A DNA stretch of 64,000 nt from CAWINY01 sp963837635 (GCA_963837635.1 CAWINY010000007.1:1364001-1428000); one strand, 5' to 3'; counted from the first letter of the stretch, positions 33,535 to 42,244 are shown. Numbers and translations are program-made. Notes: generated by a model not told the origin, from the sequence alone.

Positions 33535-35430
33535 CTACTTCCCTGGCTCCTTGATATCGCTATCTCTGACGATATCGCTCGGCGGGAGCACGAGATTGTC
33601 TCCCAGCCCAGCCCGGCGCAGCACCAATTCCTTGGAATCGATGATGTCGCGCCGGTCTTTGTGGCACTCGCCGCAGCGGGCGATTTCCGGTTTGTTGTTG
33701 GCTTTCGCTTGCTTGATATGGCAGTCGAGGCACAGCCGATGCATAGCCTCGGTGTAGGAAACTGCCTGGTAGTTCTTTTCCTCGATCTTCTTTAGCTCGA
33801 TGGTGGCGCCCTGGGGCACCAGGTTCTTATGGCACTTGTCGCACTTGGCGGCAGTGGAGGCGGTACGCACCTGCCCCTTCGCGTGGCATTGATAGCAGGC
33901 CACTCCCGCCCCGGTAGCCGACGCGTGCCAGTCATGCCGGAAGGCATCGACCGAGCGGTACATGTCGGTATGGCAGCGGGAGCAGGCCGAGTTCTCGTCC
34001 CTGGGGAAGTTCATGTGATGACACTTCACACAGGATTGCTTCTCGCCGTTACGCTTGACTTCCTCCGCGTGCTTGAACTCGACGCCGAAGCCATCCAGAT
34101 TGCCGTCGATCCACAGGATGTCGCCGCCTCTGGCCTGATGAACCGGGGTGGGTACAACACCGCGATTCTCGGTGGGTTGCGGCTTCACGAAGGCAAATCC
34201 TAAGGCGGCGGTAAGGATGAAGGCGAGCGAATAGGTGGTGCGCGCCGCGACGCCCGGAACTCCCAACCAGGTTGTTCCCACCGGGTCGAACTCGGGCAGC
34301 TTCTTCGGATCGGCCTCGGGGTCGGCCGGGCGCTCTTCCCACACCTTGAAGCGCTCGATCATGAAGAGAAACACCAGAGTCGCCCCGGAAACCACACCCA
34401 CGCTGATGGCGATTTCCGTCCAGGAGGGCACGTAGAAGGAACCGTCGGGCCGCGGATGGGAGACGCCACCGACATCGAGGCGGTTGAGAACCACGCCGAA
34501 TACGGCGATCGCCGCCACCGTCCATTGTGCCGCGCGGTTGTAGCGGACCCGCGGTATGGAATACAGGACGATGGGAACGACGGCCATAACCAGCACTTCG
34601 AAGCCGAACAGCGCCGTCCGCCAATCCGCAACCGCCAGGGCTCCCAATTTGCCGCGTATGGCCAGATCGCCGAAGCGCACCGCCAGGTAAATCAAAAAGA
34701 CCCACCGGCTAGCCGATCCGAGCGAAGCCAAGGTCTCGGTCTCAGGCTTGCGGTGGTAGAGATAGGCGGTGGTGTGGCTCTCGAAGATCACCATCGACAG
34801 CCCCAGGCCGATGGCGGAAATCAGGAACAGGATGGGCAGGATCGGCGAGTACCAGAGCGGATGCAGCCGGTAGGGCATGATCAGGAACAGGGACCCAAGC
34901 GACGACTGGTGCAGGCTCGAAAGCCCAATGCCCGCCAAGACCAGGGGTAAGCGAAACTTGATCAGGACAGCGCGGATCTTGGCCAGCCGCGGAAATTCTT
35001 CCGCCGGAACCGGGAAGAACTCCAGGCTCAAGACGGTCAGGTACAGCATGACGCACCAGCCGACTTCAAACAGCGGCGAGTGCGGGTTCCAATAGACGAT
35101 CATGTGCCAGATGTTCCAGGGCAGGCCGAGATCGAAGCTCAAGCCGACGGCCACCGCGAGGTAGCCCAGGAAGGCGGTCAGCACCGCCGGGCGCACGATC
35201 TCGTGGAAGCGCTCCAGTTTGAAGATATAAACGGTCGCGGTAATGATGAACCCGCCGGCCGCCAACGCGACTCCGCCCATTACGTCAAATCCAACCCAGA
35301 CTCCCCAGGGGTTGGCATCGGAGAGATTGGTGCTGCTCCCCATCCCGAGCGAGAACCGCATGACCGCGACCGACGCCGCCAAACCGATCAGCATCCAGAG
35401 CGTCGTTTTCAGTGTGCGAACCCTATTCAT
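33535..35430 (-). CDS. NrfD-type membrane subunit fused to a six-haem c-type cytochrome domain
   Basis: Residues about 1-440 are a polytopic NrfD/HybB-like quinone-interacting domain with ten hydrophobic stretches (GVWVGFDVMGGVALAAGGFI, LEFFPVPAEEFPRL, LSSLHQSSLGSLFLIMPYRLHPLW). Residues about 465-605 lie outside the membrane and hold six CxxCH sites (CVKCH, CSRCH, CYQCH, CDKCH, CLDCH, CGECH). In the Hmc complex these functions sit on separate HmcC and HmcA proteins, so this is a natural fusion linking quinone chemistry to periplasmic haems. The 5' end overlaps the ferredoxin gene by 8 bp. Electron direction is unknown. Confidence 0.9.
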   Translation of the reverse strand: MNRVRTLKTTLWMLIGLAASVAVMRFSLGMGSSTNLSDANPWGVWVGFDVMGGVALAAGGFIITATVYIFKLERFHEIVRPAVLTAFLGYLAVAVGLSFDLGLPWNIWHMIVYWNPHSPLFEVGWCVMLYLTVLSLEFFPVPAEEFPRLAKIRAVLIKFRLPLVLAGIGLSSLHQSSLGSLFLIMPYRLHPLWYSPILPILFLISAIGLGLSMVIFESHTTAYLYHRKPETETLASLGSASRWVFLIYLAVRFGDLAIRGKLGALAVADWRTALFGFEVLVMAVVPIVLYSIPRVRYNRAAQWTVAAIAVFGVVLNRLDVGGVSHPRPDGSFYVPSWTEIAISVGVVSGATLVFLFMIERFKVWEERPADPEADPKKLPEFDPVGTTWLGVPGVAARTTYSLAFILTAALGFAFVKPQPTENRGVVPTPVHQARGGDILWIDGNLDGFGVEFKHAEEVKRNGEKQSCVKCHHMNFPRDENSACSRCHTDMYRSVDAFRHDWHASATGAGVACYQCHAKGQVRTASTAAKCDKCHKNLVPQGATIELKKIEEKNYQAVSYTEAMHRLCLDCHIKQAKANNKPEIARCGECHKDRRDIIDSKELVLRRAGLGDNLVLPPSDIVRDSDIKEPGK

Positions 35431-36175
35431 CCGAGTTTTCCTTCTCGAGTTTTATGCGCCGGTCGATGACCCAGCTGATTCCTGCCATTGCCGTCAGCAC
35501 GCCGGTAAACACGAAGGGAACCGCCTCCATCGCCGGCTTAGTGGTAGCGGGCAAGGGTTTGTCTCCCAGGTTGCGCCCTGCGGTTAGCAACGAAAGATCA
35601 ATGTTGGAGATATAGAGAACGGAGGTGCCGCCGACCTCGTGTTCGCCCCAGATATGGTTCCAATACAGCTCCGGCTTTTCGGCAATCCGGCGGCGGGCTT
35701 CGCCGATCAACTCGTCGCGATCGCCGAAGATGGTCGCCTTCTGCGGACATGCTTCCGTGCACGCCGGCTGCTTTCCCTGGCTGATGCGGTCGTAGCAGAG
35801 AATGCACTTGCGCACGTAAGGAACCGCGGCTTGCCAGTCGTAGCGGGGAATGCCGAAGGCGCAGGCCATCATGCAGTAGCGGCAGCCCATGCACTTGCTC
35901 GCGTCATACGCCACGGCCCCGATGCTGGTCTTGTGCAGGGCGCCGACGGGACAGGCGGAAGCACAGGCTGGTTCCAGACAGTGCCGGCACTGCTTGCGTA
36001 CGAACGCGTTCTGCGGCCCGGGGACGATCGAGGTCCAATTTTTCGCCGAGAGACCGTCGTCGAGATCCCAGCGGCGGGGCACGTCCAGGGATAGCTGGTT
36101 CTGCAGCTTACAGGCAGCTACGCACTGGTGGCAGTTATTGCACTTCGTAGTATCGGTAAGAATTGCGGCCTTCAT
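35423..36175 (-). CDS. Membrane-anchored ferredoxin subunit (HmcB/HybA-like)
   Basis: A 250-residue protein with four [4Fe-4S] motifs in the DMSO-reductase-B/HybA arrangement: CNNCHQCVAAC, CRHCLEPACASACP, CMGCRYCMMACAFG and CILCYDRI with CTEACP. A C-terminal helix (VPFVFTGVLTAMAGISWVI, about 218-236) anchors it, as in HybA. There is no Tat signal, so the orientation is probably cytoplasmic. It would carry electrons between the HdrD-like protein and the NrfD-cytochrome subunit. Overlaps of 4 and 8 bp with its neighbours show tight coupling. Confidence 0.92.
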   Translation of the reverse strand: MKAAILTDTTKCNNCHQCVAACKLQNQLSLDVPRRWDLDDGLSAKNWTSIVPGPQNAFVRKQCRHCLEPACASACPVGALHKTSIGAVAYDASKCMGCRYCMMACAFGIPRYDWQAAVPYVRKCILCYDRISQGKQPACTEACPQKATIFGDRDELIGEARRRIAEKPELYWNHIWGEHEVGGTSVLYISNIDLSLLTAGRNLGDKPLPATTKPAMEAVPFVFTGVLTAMAGISWVIDRRIKLEKENSDE

Positions 36176-37050
36176 TTAGCAAGGACCTCTTGTTCGGTAT
36201 AGACCTGTTGCTTTGCAGGGACAGTTTGCCGCGCGGGGACTGCTTGCTGTGCAAGGATTGCTTGCTGTGCAGGGATGACCACGGGCGGTGCGGCCCTCTC
36301 CGCCGGGGGATTCAGGCGAGCATTGACTACCCAGTTAGGCTGATCGGCATAGCCTAGGGTCGCGGCCACTCTATCTCCGGCACCGAAGGGGAACTTCCAG
36401 GCCACAGCCGTGACCACTTGCGACAGCGGCGCCAGCACGCAGTGCGCGATCTTGGTAAAGGGAATCAAGGCCATGATCAAATCGGCCGAGTAAATATGCA
36501 GGAACATCAGGGGGGCATAGAGCTTCGGCCCAACGGCCAAGTTTGAGCAGATGTAGCCGGTGATAAAGGGCACCACCAGCATCAGGGGCCAGACTAAGTC
36601 CTGCAGCCGGCTCAGCTTTCGCGATCCGGCCGGGATCACGCGCCCGAGAAACAGCCCGACTCCGCAGAGAATGGCCAGTAACGTCAGATAGTTCGACAGG
36701 CGTTGAGGAAGGGCATGCCAAGCGAACCCAACGGCGCCTTTCCACAGCAACAGGTGCGCCGCCAGAAACAACGGCGCCAGCAGCAGTCCCACGTGAAACA
36801 AGAGCGAAACCGTGCTATAGACCGGACGCTGCTGCCAGAGCCGCCCCCCGGGAAATAACCAGGCGCGGGTCTGTCGTCTTACTTCACGCCAGTTAATGAT
36901 CTTGTCCGATGAGCGTTGGTACGCCTCCACCACGCCGACGATGGTCAGCGCGACGGCCCTTACCAATCCGAGCAGCATCAGGCAAAACGCGATGCGAAAC
37001 AGCGGCCCGCGGCCTAACTCAATCCAGGCTTCCACGTACGCCCCCTTCAC
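36172..37050 (-). CDS. Cytochrome b-like membrane subunit (HmcE/NarI-like) with repetitive tail
   Basis: The 292-residue protein has about six transmembrane helices (FCLMLLGLVRAVALTIVGVV, VSLLFHVGLLLAPLFLAAHLLLW, LTLLAILCGVGLFLG, VWPLMLVVPFITGYI, LHIYSADLIMALIPFTKIAH). His residues in helices FHVG, AHLLL, LHIY and KIAHC could ligate b haems. The last 35 residues are a degenerate repeat (IPAQQAILAQQAVPARQTVPAKQQ) encoded by short tandem units, unlike NarI relatives. Its 3' end overlaps the ferredoxin gene by 4 bp and it follows the HdrD-like gene by 3 bp. Confidence 0.85.
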   Translation of the reverse strand: MKGAYVEAWIELGRGPLFRIAFCLMLLGLVRAVALTIVGVVEAYQRSSDKIINWREVRRQTRAWLFPGGRLWQQRPVYSTVSLLFHVGLLLAPLFLAAHLLLWKGAVGFAWHALPQRLSNYLTLLAILCGVGLFLGRVIPAGSRKLSRLQDLVWPLMLVVPFITGYICSNLAVGPKLYAPLMFLHIYSADLIMALIPFTKIAHCVLAPLSQVVTAVAWKFPFGAGDRVAATLGYADQPNWVVNARLNPPAERAAPPVVIPAQQAILAQQAVPARQTVPAKQQVYTEQEVLAK

Positions 37051-37053
37051 TCA

Positions 37054-38463
37054 TCATTCGAAAATGATTGCTTTGTACAGCAGGTCGTGCAGGCCGACGA
37101 TCTCGCAATCGACGTGCTGGTCTTCCATCAATTCCTTCAGTTGCTTCTTGCAGTTGGCGCAAGGCGCGACACAATACTTCGCCCCGGTGGCCCGGATCTG
37201 CTCCGCCTTGGCCTTGCCGCCGACCACTGTCCGGTATGGCCGGAGTTCGTCCATCGATACCGTTCCCGAACCGCCGCCGCAGCAGATGTTGTCGCGCCGG
37301 TTGGGAGTCATCTCCACGTAATCGCTGCAAAAAGCCTTGAGCAGTTCGCGAGGCTGCTCCACCACCCACCCCGGCCGGGCGAGATTGCACGGGTCGTGAT
37401 AAGTAACCCGCTCGGTAAAAGAATTCGGCTTAAGCTTGAGGCGGCCTTCCTTCCAGGCTTTGTGGGTGTACTCCATGATGTTGATGACCGGAATCGCTCC
37501 CCGTCCGCCGCAGTAGGTGGGATAGAAGAACTTGGCGACGCGCGAGGCATGGCCACATTCGCCCATCAGCAGTTTCTTGACCTTGAGACGGTCGGCTTCG
37601 GCCTTGATCTTGAGCAGCACGTGCTCCAGGATCTGGTCGTTATAGAAGAGGCCGTAGTTGATGCCGTCGAAATCCTTGGTGCCAATGGTCCAGCTATCGC
37701 CGGTGGCCCGCATAACTGCGCCGTTCCCCATCAGGGTTTCGGCCTCCATGATGTAGTCGGAAACCGCGGGCAGGAACATGTACTCGGCGCCCTCCTGATC
37801 GACCGGGAACGGCACATCCACGCCAATGCCTTCCTTTAGTTCGTCGGTCAGAAACTCCAGCGTGTCCAACAGCGCCGGAACCGGCACGGCTGAGGTATTG
37901 CCGCTCTTGCCGACCAACTGCTCGCGAACGCTGACCACCAGGGCGCGGGGCGCGATGCCGATTTCCGACAGGATGTAGCGCGCCAGATGCGTGATCAGCG
38001 CGTGGTCCACCCCCATGGGGCACTGGAAATAGCAGCGGCGACAGGCGGTGCAGTTGTAGTAGGAGTCCGCCATCTGCTGGACCTTTTCGTCGGTCAGGCC
38101 CGGATCGCCCAGCAGACGCCCCCGCAGGACGCCGGACACGGTGAAATGCCGCCTGTACACCGAGAGCAGCAACTCCGATCGCCGGCACGGAAGATCCTGC
38201 TCGTCGCCGGTGGCCTGGTAGACCTGGCATTGCAGGGTGCAGCGAGAGCACTTCGCCGAAACCCGGATGTAGTGGTCGAGCGCCACCCGGTAGTTGGTGT
38301 GTTTCAGAATGGCGGCGAAGGCTTCGAGAAACCGGCGCGGCCGATCCTTGACGTCAAAATCCTCAACGTGGTACCGAACCGCTAAGCGCTGCTTCTGGAC
38401 CACCTCGGGCTTCTTGGGTGAGCTAAATGCCTTGCTGCGTTCCTCCACACTCAACGGCTGCAT
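37054..38463 (-). CDS. HdrD/HmcF-like Fe-S oxidoreductase
   Basis: A 469-residue cytoplasmic protein related to HdrD, DsrK, TmcB and HmcF. The N-terminal part carries two [4Fe-4S]-type clusters (CSRCTLQCQVYQ then CRR, and CTACRRCYFQCPMG). The C-terminal half has cysteine-rich CCG motifs: GECGHASR, VTYHDPCNLARPG, NICCGGGSGTV and CVAPCANCKKQL, which in HdrB/D bind a special cluster handling disulfide or thiol chemistry. It is the first gene of the operon, with AAGGAAG before the ATG. Its redox partner in this organism is unknown. Confidence 0.92.
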   Translation of the reverse strand: MQPLSVEERSKAFSSPKKPEVVQKQRLAVRYHVEDFDVKDRPRRFLEAFAAILKHTNYRVALDHYIRVSAKCSRCTLQCQVYQATGDEQDLPCRRSELLLSVYRRHFTVSGVLRGRLLGDPGLTDEKVQQMADSYYNCTACRRCYFQCPMGVDHALITHLARYILSEIGIAPRALVVSVREQLVGKSGNTSAVPVPALLDTLEFLTDELKEGIGVDVPFPVDQEGAEYMFLPAVSDYIMEAETLMGNGAVMRATGDSWTIGTKDFDGINYGLFYNDQILEHVLLKIKAEADRLKVKKLLMGECGHASRVAKFFYPTYCGGRGAIPVINIMEYTHKAWKEGRLKLKPNSFTERVTYHDPCNLARPGWVVEQPRELLKAFCSDYVEMTPNRRDNICCGGGSGTVSMDELRPYRTVVGGKAKAEQIRATGAKYCVAPCANCKKQLKELMEDQHVDCEIVGLHDLLYKAIIFE

Positions 38464-38922
38464 GGGCTTCTTCCTTATGTATCTATATATAAGTGCTATC
38501 TAGATGTACTGAGCACTTAGAACTAGGTGCATAGTACAGCTACAAGGAAATTGTGTCAATCTTTTTATACAGCGTCTAATCCCTTACAAATGTGATAGTT
38601 AGCGCAATGCTTCGGAGTTGAAATCGAGCAGCGGAGGGCGGGGCTGTGGCCCTATTCCCAGAGTGGTATGTACTGTCATATCACCAGGAATGACGGGCGT
38701 TGGATGATAAGTAAACCGAAGAGCTCCAGAGGGAACAAGCTCGCACCTTTCATGCAGTGGAACCCTAAAAGTATATTGCACTTAGGGCATCGTGGCGGTG
38801 ACCAAAGTGGTAACCTGCGAAGTGATCGTAGCGAGAACAGAACTGCGCTATCCTTTTTTCTGCTCGCCAAGGCTCGCATTTCCCGGTTCATCCCGGATCT
38901 CCATGGACTCGAGGAGGCCACG
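38464..38922. promoter_or_regulatory. Divergent control region between the redox operon and padR-like gene
   Basis: A 459-bp AT-richer region. Near the operon start lie TATCTATATATAAGTG and an inverted pair AAGTGCT-N14-AGCACTT (38491-38518), followed by ATGTACT and GGTGCATAGTAC. A second patch GGTATGTACTGTCATATC is at about 38663-38681. PadR proteins typically bind ATGT/ACAT-like dyads, so these are candidate operators, but none is a perfect match. Confidence 0.45.
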
Positions 38923-39375
38923 ATGCCGCATGTCAAATGTGCTCGGCACCCGGACACGTATCCTTGCAGTTGCGCCCTGGGTCAGTTGTATCGCTTCATT
39001 GAACCCGTTTTGCTGCTGATGATTCGCGAGCGGGGGCAGAGCCACGGGTATGACTTATCGAATGAGCTGGGAAAGTATGCCTTTACCGATGCGGAGATTG
39101 AGCGGGCCGCCCTCTACCGCACCCTCAACATCCTGGAACGAAACGGCTATGTGACCAGCACGTGGGATGTCCACGGCACCGGACCGGCGCGCAAGGTCTA
39201 TTCGTTGACCCCAGATGGGGAGGAGCACCTGCAACATTGGGCGCAGGTATTAAAGAAGGTAAGCAAGTCGATGTCCCGCTTTGTACGGCGGACGGAATCC
39301 CTCAGCACGAACGGGGCAGGCCCGCGCCCGAACCCCGCAAAGCGTTCCCAGTCGGCGCCGGCCACGCCGGAGTAA
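38923..39375 (+). CDS. PadR-family regulator with N-terminal cysteine cluster
   Basis: A 150-residue winged-helix protein of the PadR family: LLLMIRERGQSHGYDLSNEL, the recognition helix region RAALYRTLNILERNGYVTST and the wing ARKVYSLTPDGEEHLQHW. The N-terminal extension contains CARHPDTYPCSC (C-x8-C-x-C), unusual for PadR and able to bind a metal or cluster, or form a disulfide. It is divergent from the Hmc-like operon, so redox-linked control of that operon is plausible. The Ser/Pro-rich C-terminal 35 residues look disordered. Start chosen at ATG 38923, with GAGGAGG about 7 bp upstream. Confidence 0.85.
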   Translation: MPHVKCARHPDTYPCSCALGQLYRFIEPVLLLMIRERGQSHGYDLSNELGKYAFTDAEIERAALYRTLNILERNGYVTSTWDVHGTGPARKVYSLTPDGEEHLQHWAQVLKKVSKSMSRFVRRTESLSTNGAGPRPNPAKRSQSAPATPE

Positions 39376-39471
39376 CCATCTGTTGTCATTCTGAAGCGAC
39401 CGATGGGCCCCTGTCTCGGCCCACCCGAATGGACGAACATCACGAGCCCGCGAGGCGGGCGGCTGGAAGTT

Positions 39472-39495
39472 AGCCCCGGGCGTGAGCCCGGGGTA
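39472..39495. repeat. AGCCCCGGG-CGTG-AGCCCGGGGTA palindrome
   Basis: A short GC-rich hairpin of the kind also seen near 58480-58505 (AGCCCCGGG-AGAT-AGCCCGGGGTG). It lies between the padR-like gene and the convergent hslR gene. Confidence 0.7.
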
Positions 39496-39620
39496 GGCGG
39501 GACAACGTCGAGGTGAACATCATGTCCCCACCGACTTTCACTCGCAGCATAGCGCGGTGTTTGTGGAGTGTATATGCTAGTTACATCTGTATTTAGTTAG
39601 CAACAACACTGTGTATCCCG

Positions 39621-40007
39621 CTACGCTGGCGGCCCTCCGCGGAACTGGATAATTTTACGGCGGTCGCGTTTGCTTGGCCGGCCTGCCGGTGCGGGCGTGA
39701 AATTCCTCAGTGCCTTACGCTCCTCGGCCAGCTTCAGCCGCAATTCGCGGCTTGACTCCGTTTCCCGATAGAGCGTCTGGGCGACCGATGCCGGGCCGCG
39801 CACCTCGCTCAGCTGCAACACCTCCACCTGAAAGTCGCCACCCTCAGTCCTGATCTGTAACAGATCACCGACCCGGACCTCGCGGGCGGCTTTGGCCGGC
39901 TGGCTGTTGGATTGAATCCTGCCGAGTTCACAGCCGCGGGCGGCCATGGCACGAGTTTTAAAGAATCGGGCAGCCCAAAGCCACTTGTCCATGCGCGCGC
40001 TGGTCAT
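39621..40007 (-). CDS. hslR: S4-domain RNA-binding protein, Hsp15 family
   Basis: The 128-residue protein begins with the Hsp15 signature RMDKWLWAARFFKTRAMA, an S4 domain (residues about 4-65) with VRVGDLLQIRTEGG, and ends in a basic tail (GRPSKRDRRKIIQF). Hsp15 binds 50S subunits carrying a stalled nascent chain. Length agrees with the family (about 130). No heat-shock promoter could be recognised. Confidence 0.9.
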   Translation of the reverse strand: MTSARMDKWLWAARFFKTRAMAARGCELGRIQSNSQPAKAAREVRVGDLLQIRTEGGDFQVEVLQLSEVRGPASVAQTLYRETESSRELRLKLAEERKALRNFTPAPAGRPSKRDRRKIIQFRGGPPA

Positions 40008-40049
40008 GCTCTATCTTCCCACGACAGCGCGGTTGCTGGTGTCCGGGAT

Positions 40050-40245
40050 GGACCGCAGAAGAGGCGGGGAACACGCAGGAACATATTCCAACGCGAAGGC
40101 GCGAAGACGTACCGCCGAAAAGGCGTACCAATCCGCGATTCTGGCGAGAGGCAATTGAGCCGTATCCCCTTCGCGCCTCAGCGACTTCGCGTTGGGTGTT
40201 CCTTCATCTTCCGCTGCGATCTCGGCGTCCTCTGCGGTGAAGAGT
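40050..40245. repeat. Long inverted-repeat element related to 23251-23452
   Basis: GACCGCAGAAGAGGCG and CCAACGCGAAGGCGCGAAG on the left pair imperfectly with TTCGCGCCTCAGCGACTTCGCGTTGG and CCTCTGCGGTGAAG on the right. The same building blocks as the 202-bp element appear with more mismatches. It sits between hslR and the ytxH-like gene, which lie in the same direction. Confidence 0.8.
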
Positions 40246-40313
40246 TTCTCAGGCGGCGCCCTACCCGCGAGTTTTTCGCACGCAAGGTTGCCCCCCACAA
40301 ATGCCTTGTCACT

Positions 40314-40547
40314 TTAGGCAGAAGGACCCTGGGTGCCGGTTGCGCGGCTTTCACTCCCGGCGATGTTGCGCAACGCGCTCATGCCCCGCTGGACGCGCTC
40401 CCGCCCCTGTTCCACCGTCTCGCGCGCCGAGGTCGCCAAGTCTGTCGCGCGCTCTGCAATATTGCTGCGGGTATCCTCGCCGCTCAGGGGCGCGAACAGG
40501 ATTCCCAAACCGACACCGAGTCCGAGTCCGAATAAGAAGGATTTCAT
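40314..40547 (-). CDS. YtxH-like small membrane protein
   Basis: A 77-residue protein with an N-terminal hydrophobic segment (FLFGLGLGVGLGILFAPLSGEDTR) having the glycine-rich FAPxSG motif of YtxH/gas-vesicle-like stress proteins, followed by a charged helix (ERATDLATSARETVEQGRERV). YtxH-type proteins are induced under general stress in some bacteria; molecular function is unknown. The frame extends upstream, but homology begins at the ATG at 40547. Confidence 0.75.
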   Translation of the reverse strand: MKSFLFGLGLGVGLGILFAPLSGEDTRSNIAERATDLATSARETVEQGRERVQRGMSALRNIAGSESRATGTQGPSA

Positions 40548-40781
40548 CGAGCATCTCCAAGACAAAATGTGTACGTACACGGCAGGCAACGTTGGCTCAA
40601 GAGAGTAGCTGCTGCTGCCAACGAATCCCCATGAGTGGATGCGAACTGCAGGCCAAAGTTGGCCGGCACGCTTGAATTCTTTGATCTCGGAGGCTGAGCG
40701 CAAGGGGAGCTTGGCTGTTAGCTATCGGGCAATGGCTCCGGCAGAAGAAGCCAAAAGCCAAAACGGTTTTCTCCCCGGGAT

Positions 40782-41492
40782 CTATTTGGGGCCTTGTAAG
40801 TGTCCGCTGGCGACGCGGCCAGCCATGCCTTGCGGGTCGTCTTTAACAATTTCTGCGTAGATCTTGGCCGCTTCAGCGGGCTGGGATGTCTGGTACAGGT
40901 CGGCCAGTTGCAGTTGTGCCGCGAACTTGGGCACGCTGCCGGTAGGTTTGGCGATCAACTGTTTGTATAGGTCCATCGCCTGCGGCAACCGGTTGGTGTT
41001 GCGATAAACCGAGGCGAGCGCCATCTTGGCCAACGCCGAAACATCCGCGGACGAAGAGTCGATGGCCGCCTTCAGGTCGCTTTCGGCTCCGGTATAATCG
41101 CCCAGTTCCGCGCTGGTTACACCTGCAAAGTAGCGGGCTAGATGCCCGGAATTGGTATGCGCGTACTGGCCGGCGACTCGGGCGAACTCGGTATGTGCCG
41201 CCCGCGAGCGCTCCGCCGCCGAGGTGAAGGTCGGGCCGGATCCCTCCGCCGGGGTTCCTGCAGGCACCACCGGTGCCTGGAAGACGCGCAAGGCGGCTCC
41301 CAAAGCTTCGCTGGCCTGGGCGTCCCGGTGCTGGACGTAGGCCCATCCGCCAATCGCGACCGCGAGGGCCACGACCAGGATCACGGCACCGCCGATCAGC
41401 TTGTTGCGGTGTTCGACGGCCCACGAGTAGGTTTCGGCTACGTTCTCGGCAAACTTGTCTTGCTTGAGTTGATGACGGGTTTGAGCGCGCAC
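40782..41492 (-). CDS. Membrane-anchored TPR-like protein (YfgM-type)
   Basis: The 236-residue protein has a cytoplasmic N-terminus, one transmembrane helix (about residues 32-52, LIGGAVILVVALAVAIGGWAYV) and tetratricopeptide-like helices after that (SGHLARYFAGVTSAELGDYTGAESDLKAAI, ALASVYRNTNRLPQAMDLYKQLI). YfgM in E. coli is an ancillary SecYEG-associated protein linked to periplasmic chaperones. The sequence match is general, so the name is tentative. Confidence 0.78.
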   Translation of the reverse strand: MRAQTRHQLKQDKFAENVAETYSWAVEHRNKLIGGAVILVVALAVAIGGWAYVQHRDAQASEALGAALRVFQAPVVPAGTPAEGSGPTFTSAAERSRAAHTEFARVAGQYAHTNSGHLARYFAGVTSAELGDYTGAESDLKAAIDSSSADVSALAKMALASVYRNTNRLPQAMDLYKQLIAKPTGSVPKFAAQLQLADLYQTSQPAEAAKIYAEIVKDDPQGMAGRVASGHLQGPK

Positions 41493-41569
41493 GATGGTCC
41501 TTCAGGAAGCTGATCTTCAGGGAAAAGCAGAGTTTATCAGCCGCGAATCCGGGGGTCAAACGCCGACAA

Positions 41570-41647
41570 GCGCTTTCAGCTCTCAGCTGTCAGCTCTCGG
41601 CTTGCAATTTTGATGATGTGAGCTGAAAGCTGAGAGCCGAGAGCGCC
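41570..41647. repeat. CAGCTCT/AGCTGAG heptamer hairpin
   Basis: CGCTTTCAGCTCTCAGCTGTCAGCTCTCGGCT is inverted after about 18 bp as AGCTGAAAGCTGAGAGCCGAGAGCG. The stem is built from 7-nt units (CAGCTCT). It lies between the TPR gene and rsmD, and a similar pair brackets 42250-42385. Confidence 0.85.
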
Positions 41648-41677
41648 TTCCTAAAAGCCAAGGGTGGGTCTGTCGCA

Positions 41678-42244
41678 TCACGCTAGGCGATAGAAGCTCA
41701 AGGAAGCGTCGCCCTGATCGAGCCGACGGTAGCGGCGTAGTGCGCCGAACGAATCGCCGGGATCGAACTTGCGCTCATGTTCGGCGATGACCACCGTCGC
41801 CGGCTTCAGGATTCGCGATTGTCCCAGGAAGCCGAGAATGCGCTCGTAGGAGCCCCGCATCCGGTAAGGTGGGTCGAGGAAGCAGTGATCAGCGGCCAAC
41901 GCCTCGCCGTCGAGCAAGCGTAGCGCCTGCACCACGTCGCGCTCGGAAACTTCGTAGCCTTCCGTGATCCCCAAGGACCGCAGGTTCTCCCGGATGAGCG
42001 ATGCCGCCTTTTTCGCCTGCTCCACGAAGTACACGGCGCGCGCGCCTCGGCTGAGCGCCTCGATGCCGACCGCGCCGGTCCCGGCAAACAGGTCGAGAAA
42101 CACCGTCCCGGCCAGCGCCTCCGGGTTGCCCGCCGTCAGCACGTTGAATAAGGTTTCGCGCAAGCGGTCGCTGGTCGGTCGGATATCCATCCCCGGCATC
42201 GACTTCAGCGGACGCGATCGATATTGGCCGGCGATGACTCTCAT
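41678..42244 (-). CDS. rsmD: 16S rRNA (guanine(966)-N(2))-methyltransferase
   Basis: RsmD methylates G966 of 16S rRNA. The 188-residue protein shows MRVIAGQYRSRPLKSMPG at the N-terminus, RPTSDRLRETLFNVL, SAM motif FLDLFAGTGAVGIEALSRGA, and the catalytic FLDPPYRM (DPPY) at about residues 120-127. Length is normal. In many bacteria coaD follows, but here the neighbour is a TPR protein. Confidence 0.94.
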   Translation of the reverse strand: MRVIAGQYRSRPLKSMPGMDIRPTSDRLRETLFNVLTAGNPEALAGTVFLDLFAGTGAVGIEALSRGARAVYFVEQAKKAASLIRENLRSLGITEGYEVSERDVVQALRLLDGEALAADHCFLDPPYRMRGSYERILGFLGQSRILKPATVVIAEHERKFDPGDSFGALRRYRRLDQGDASLSFYRLA

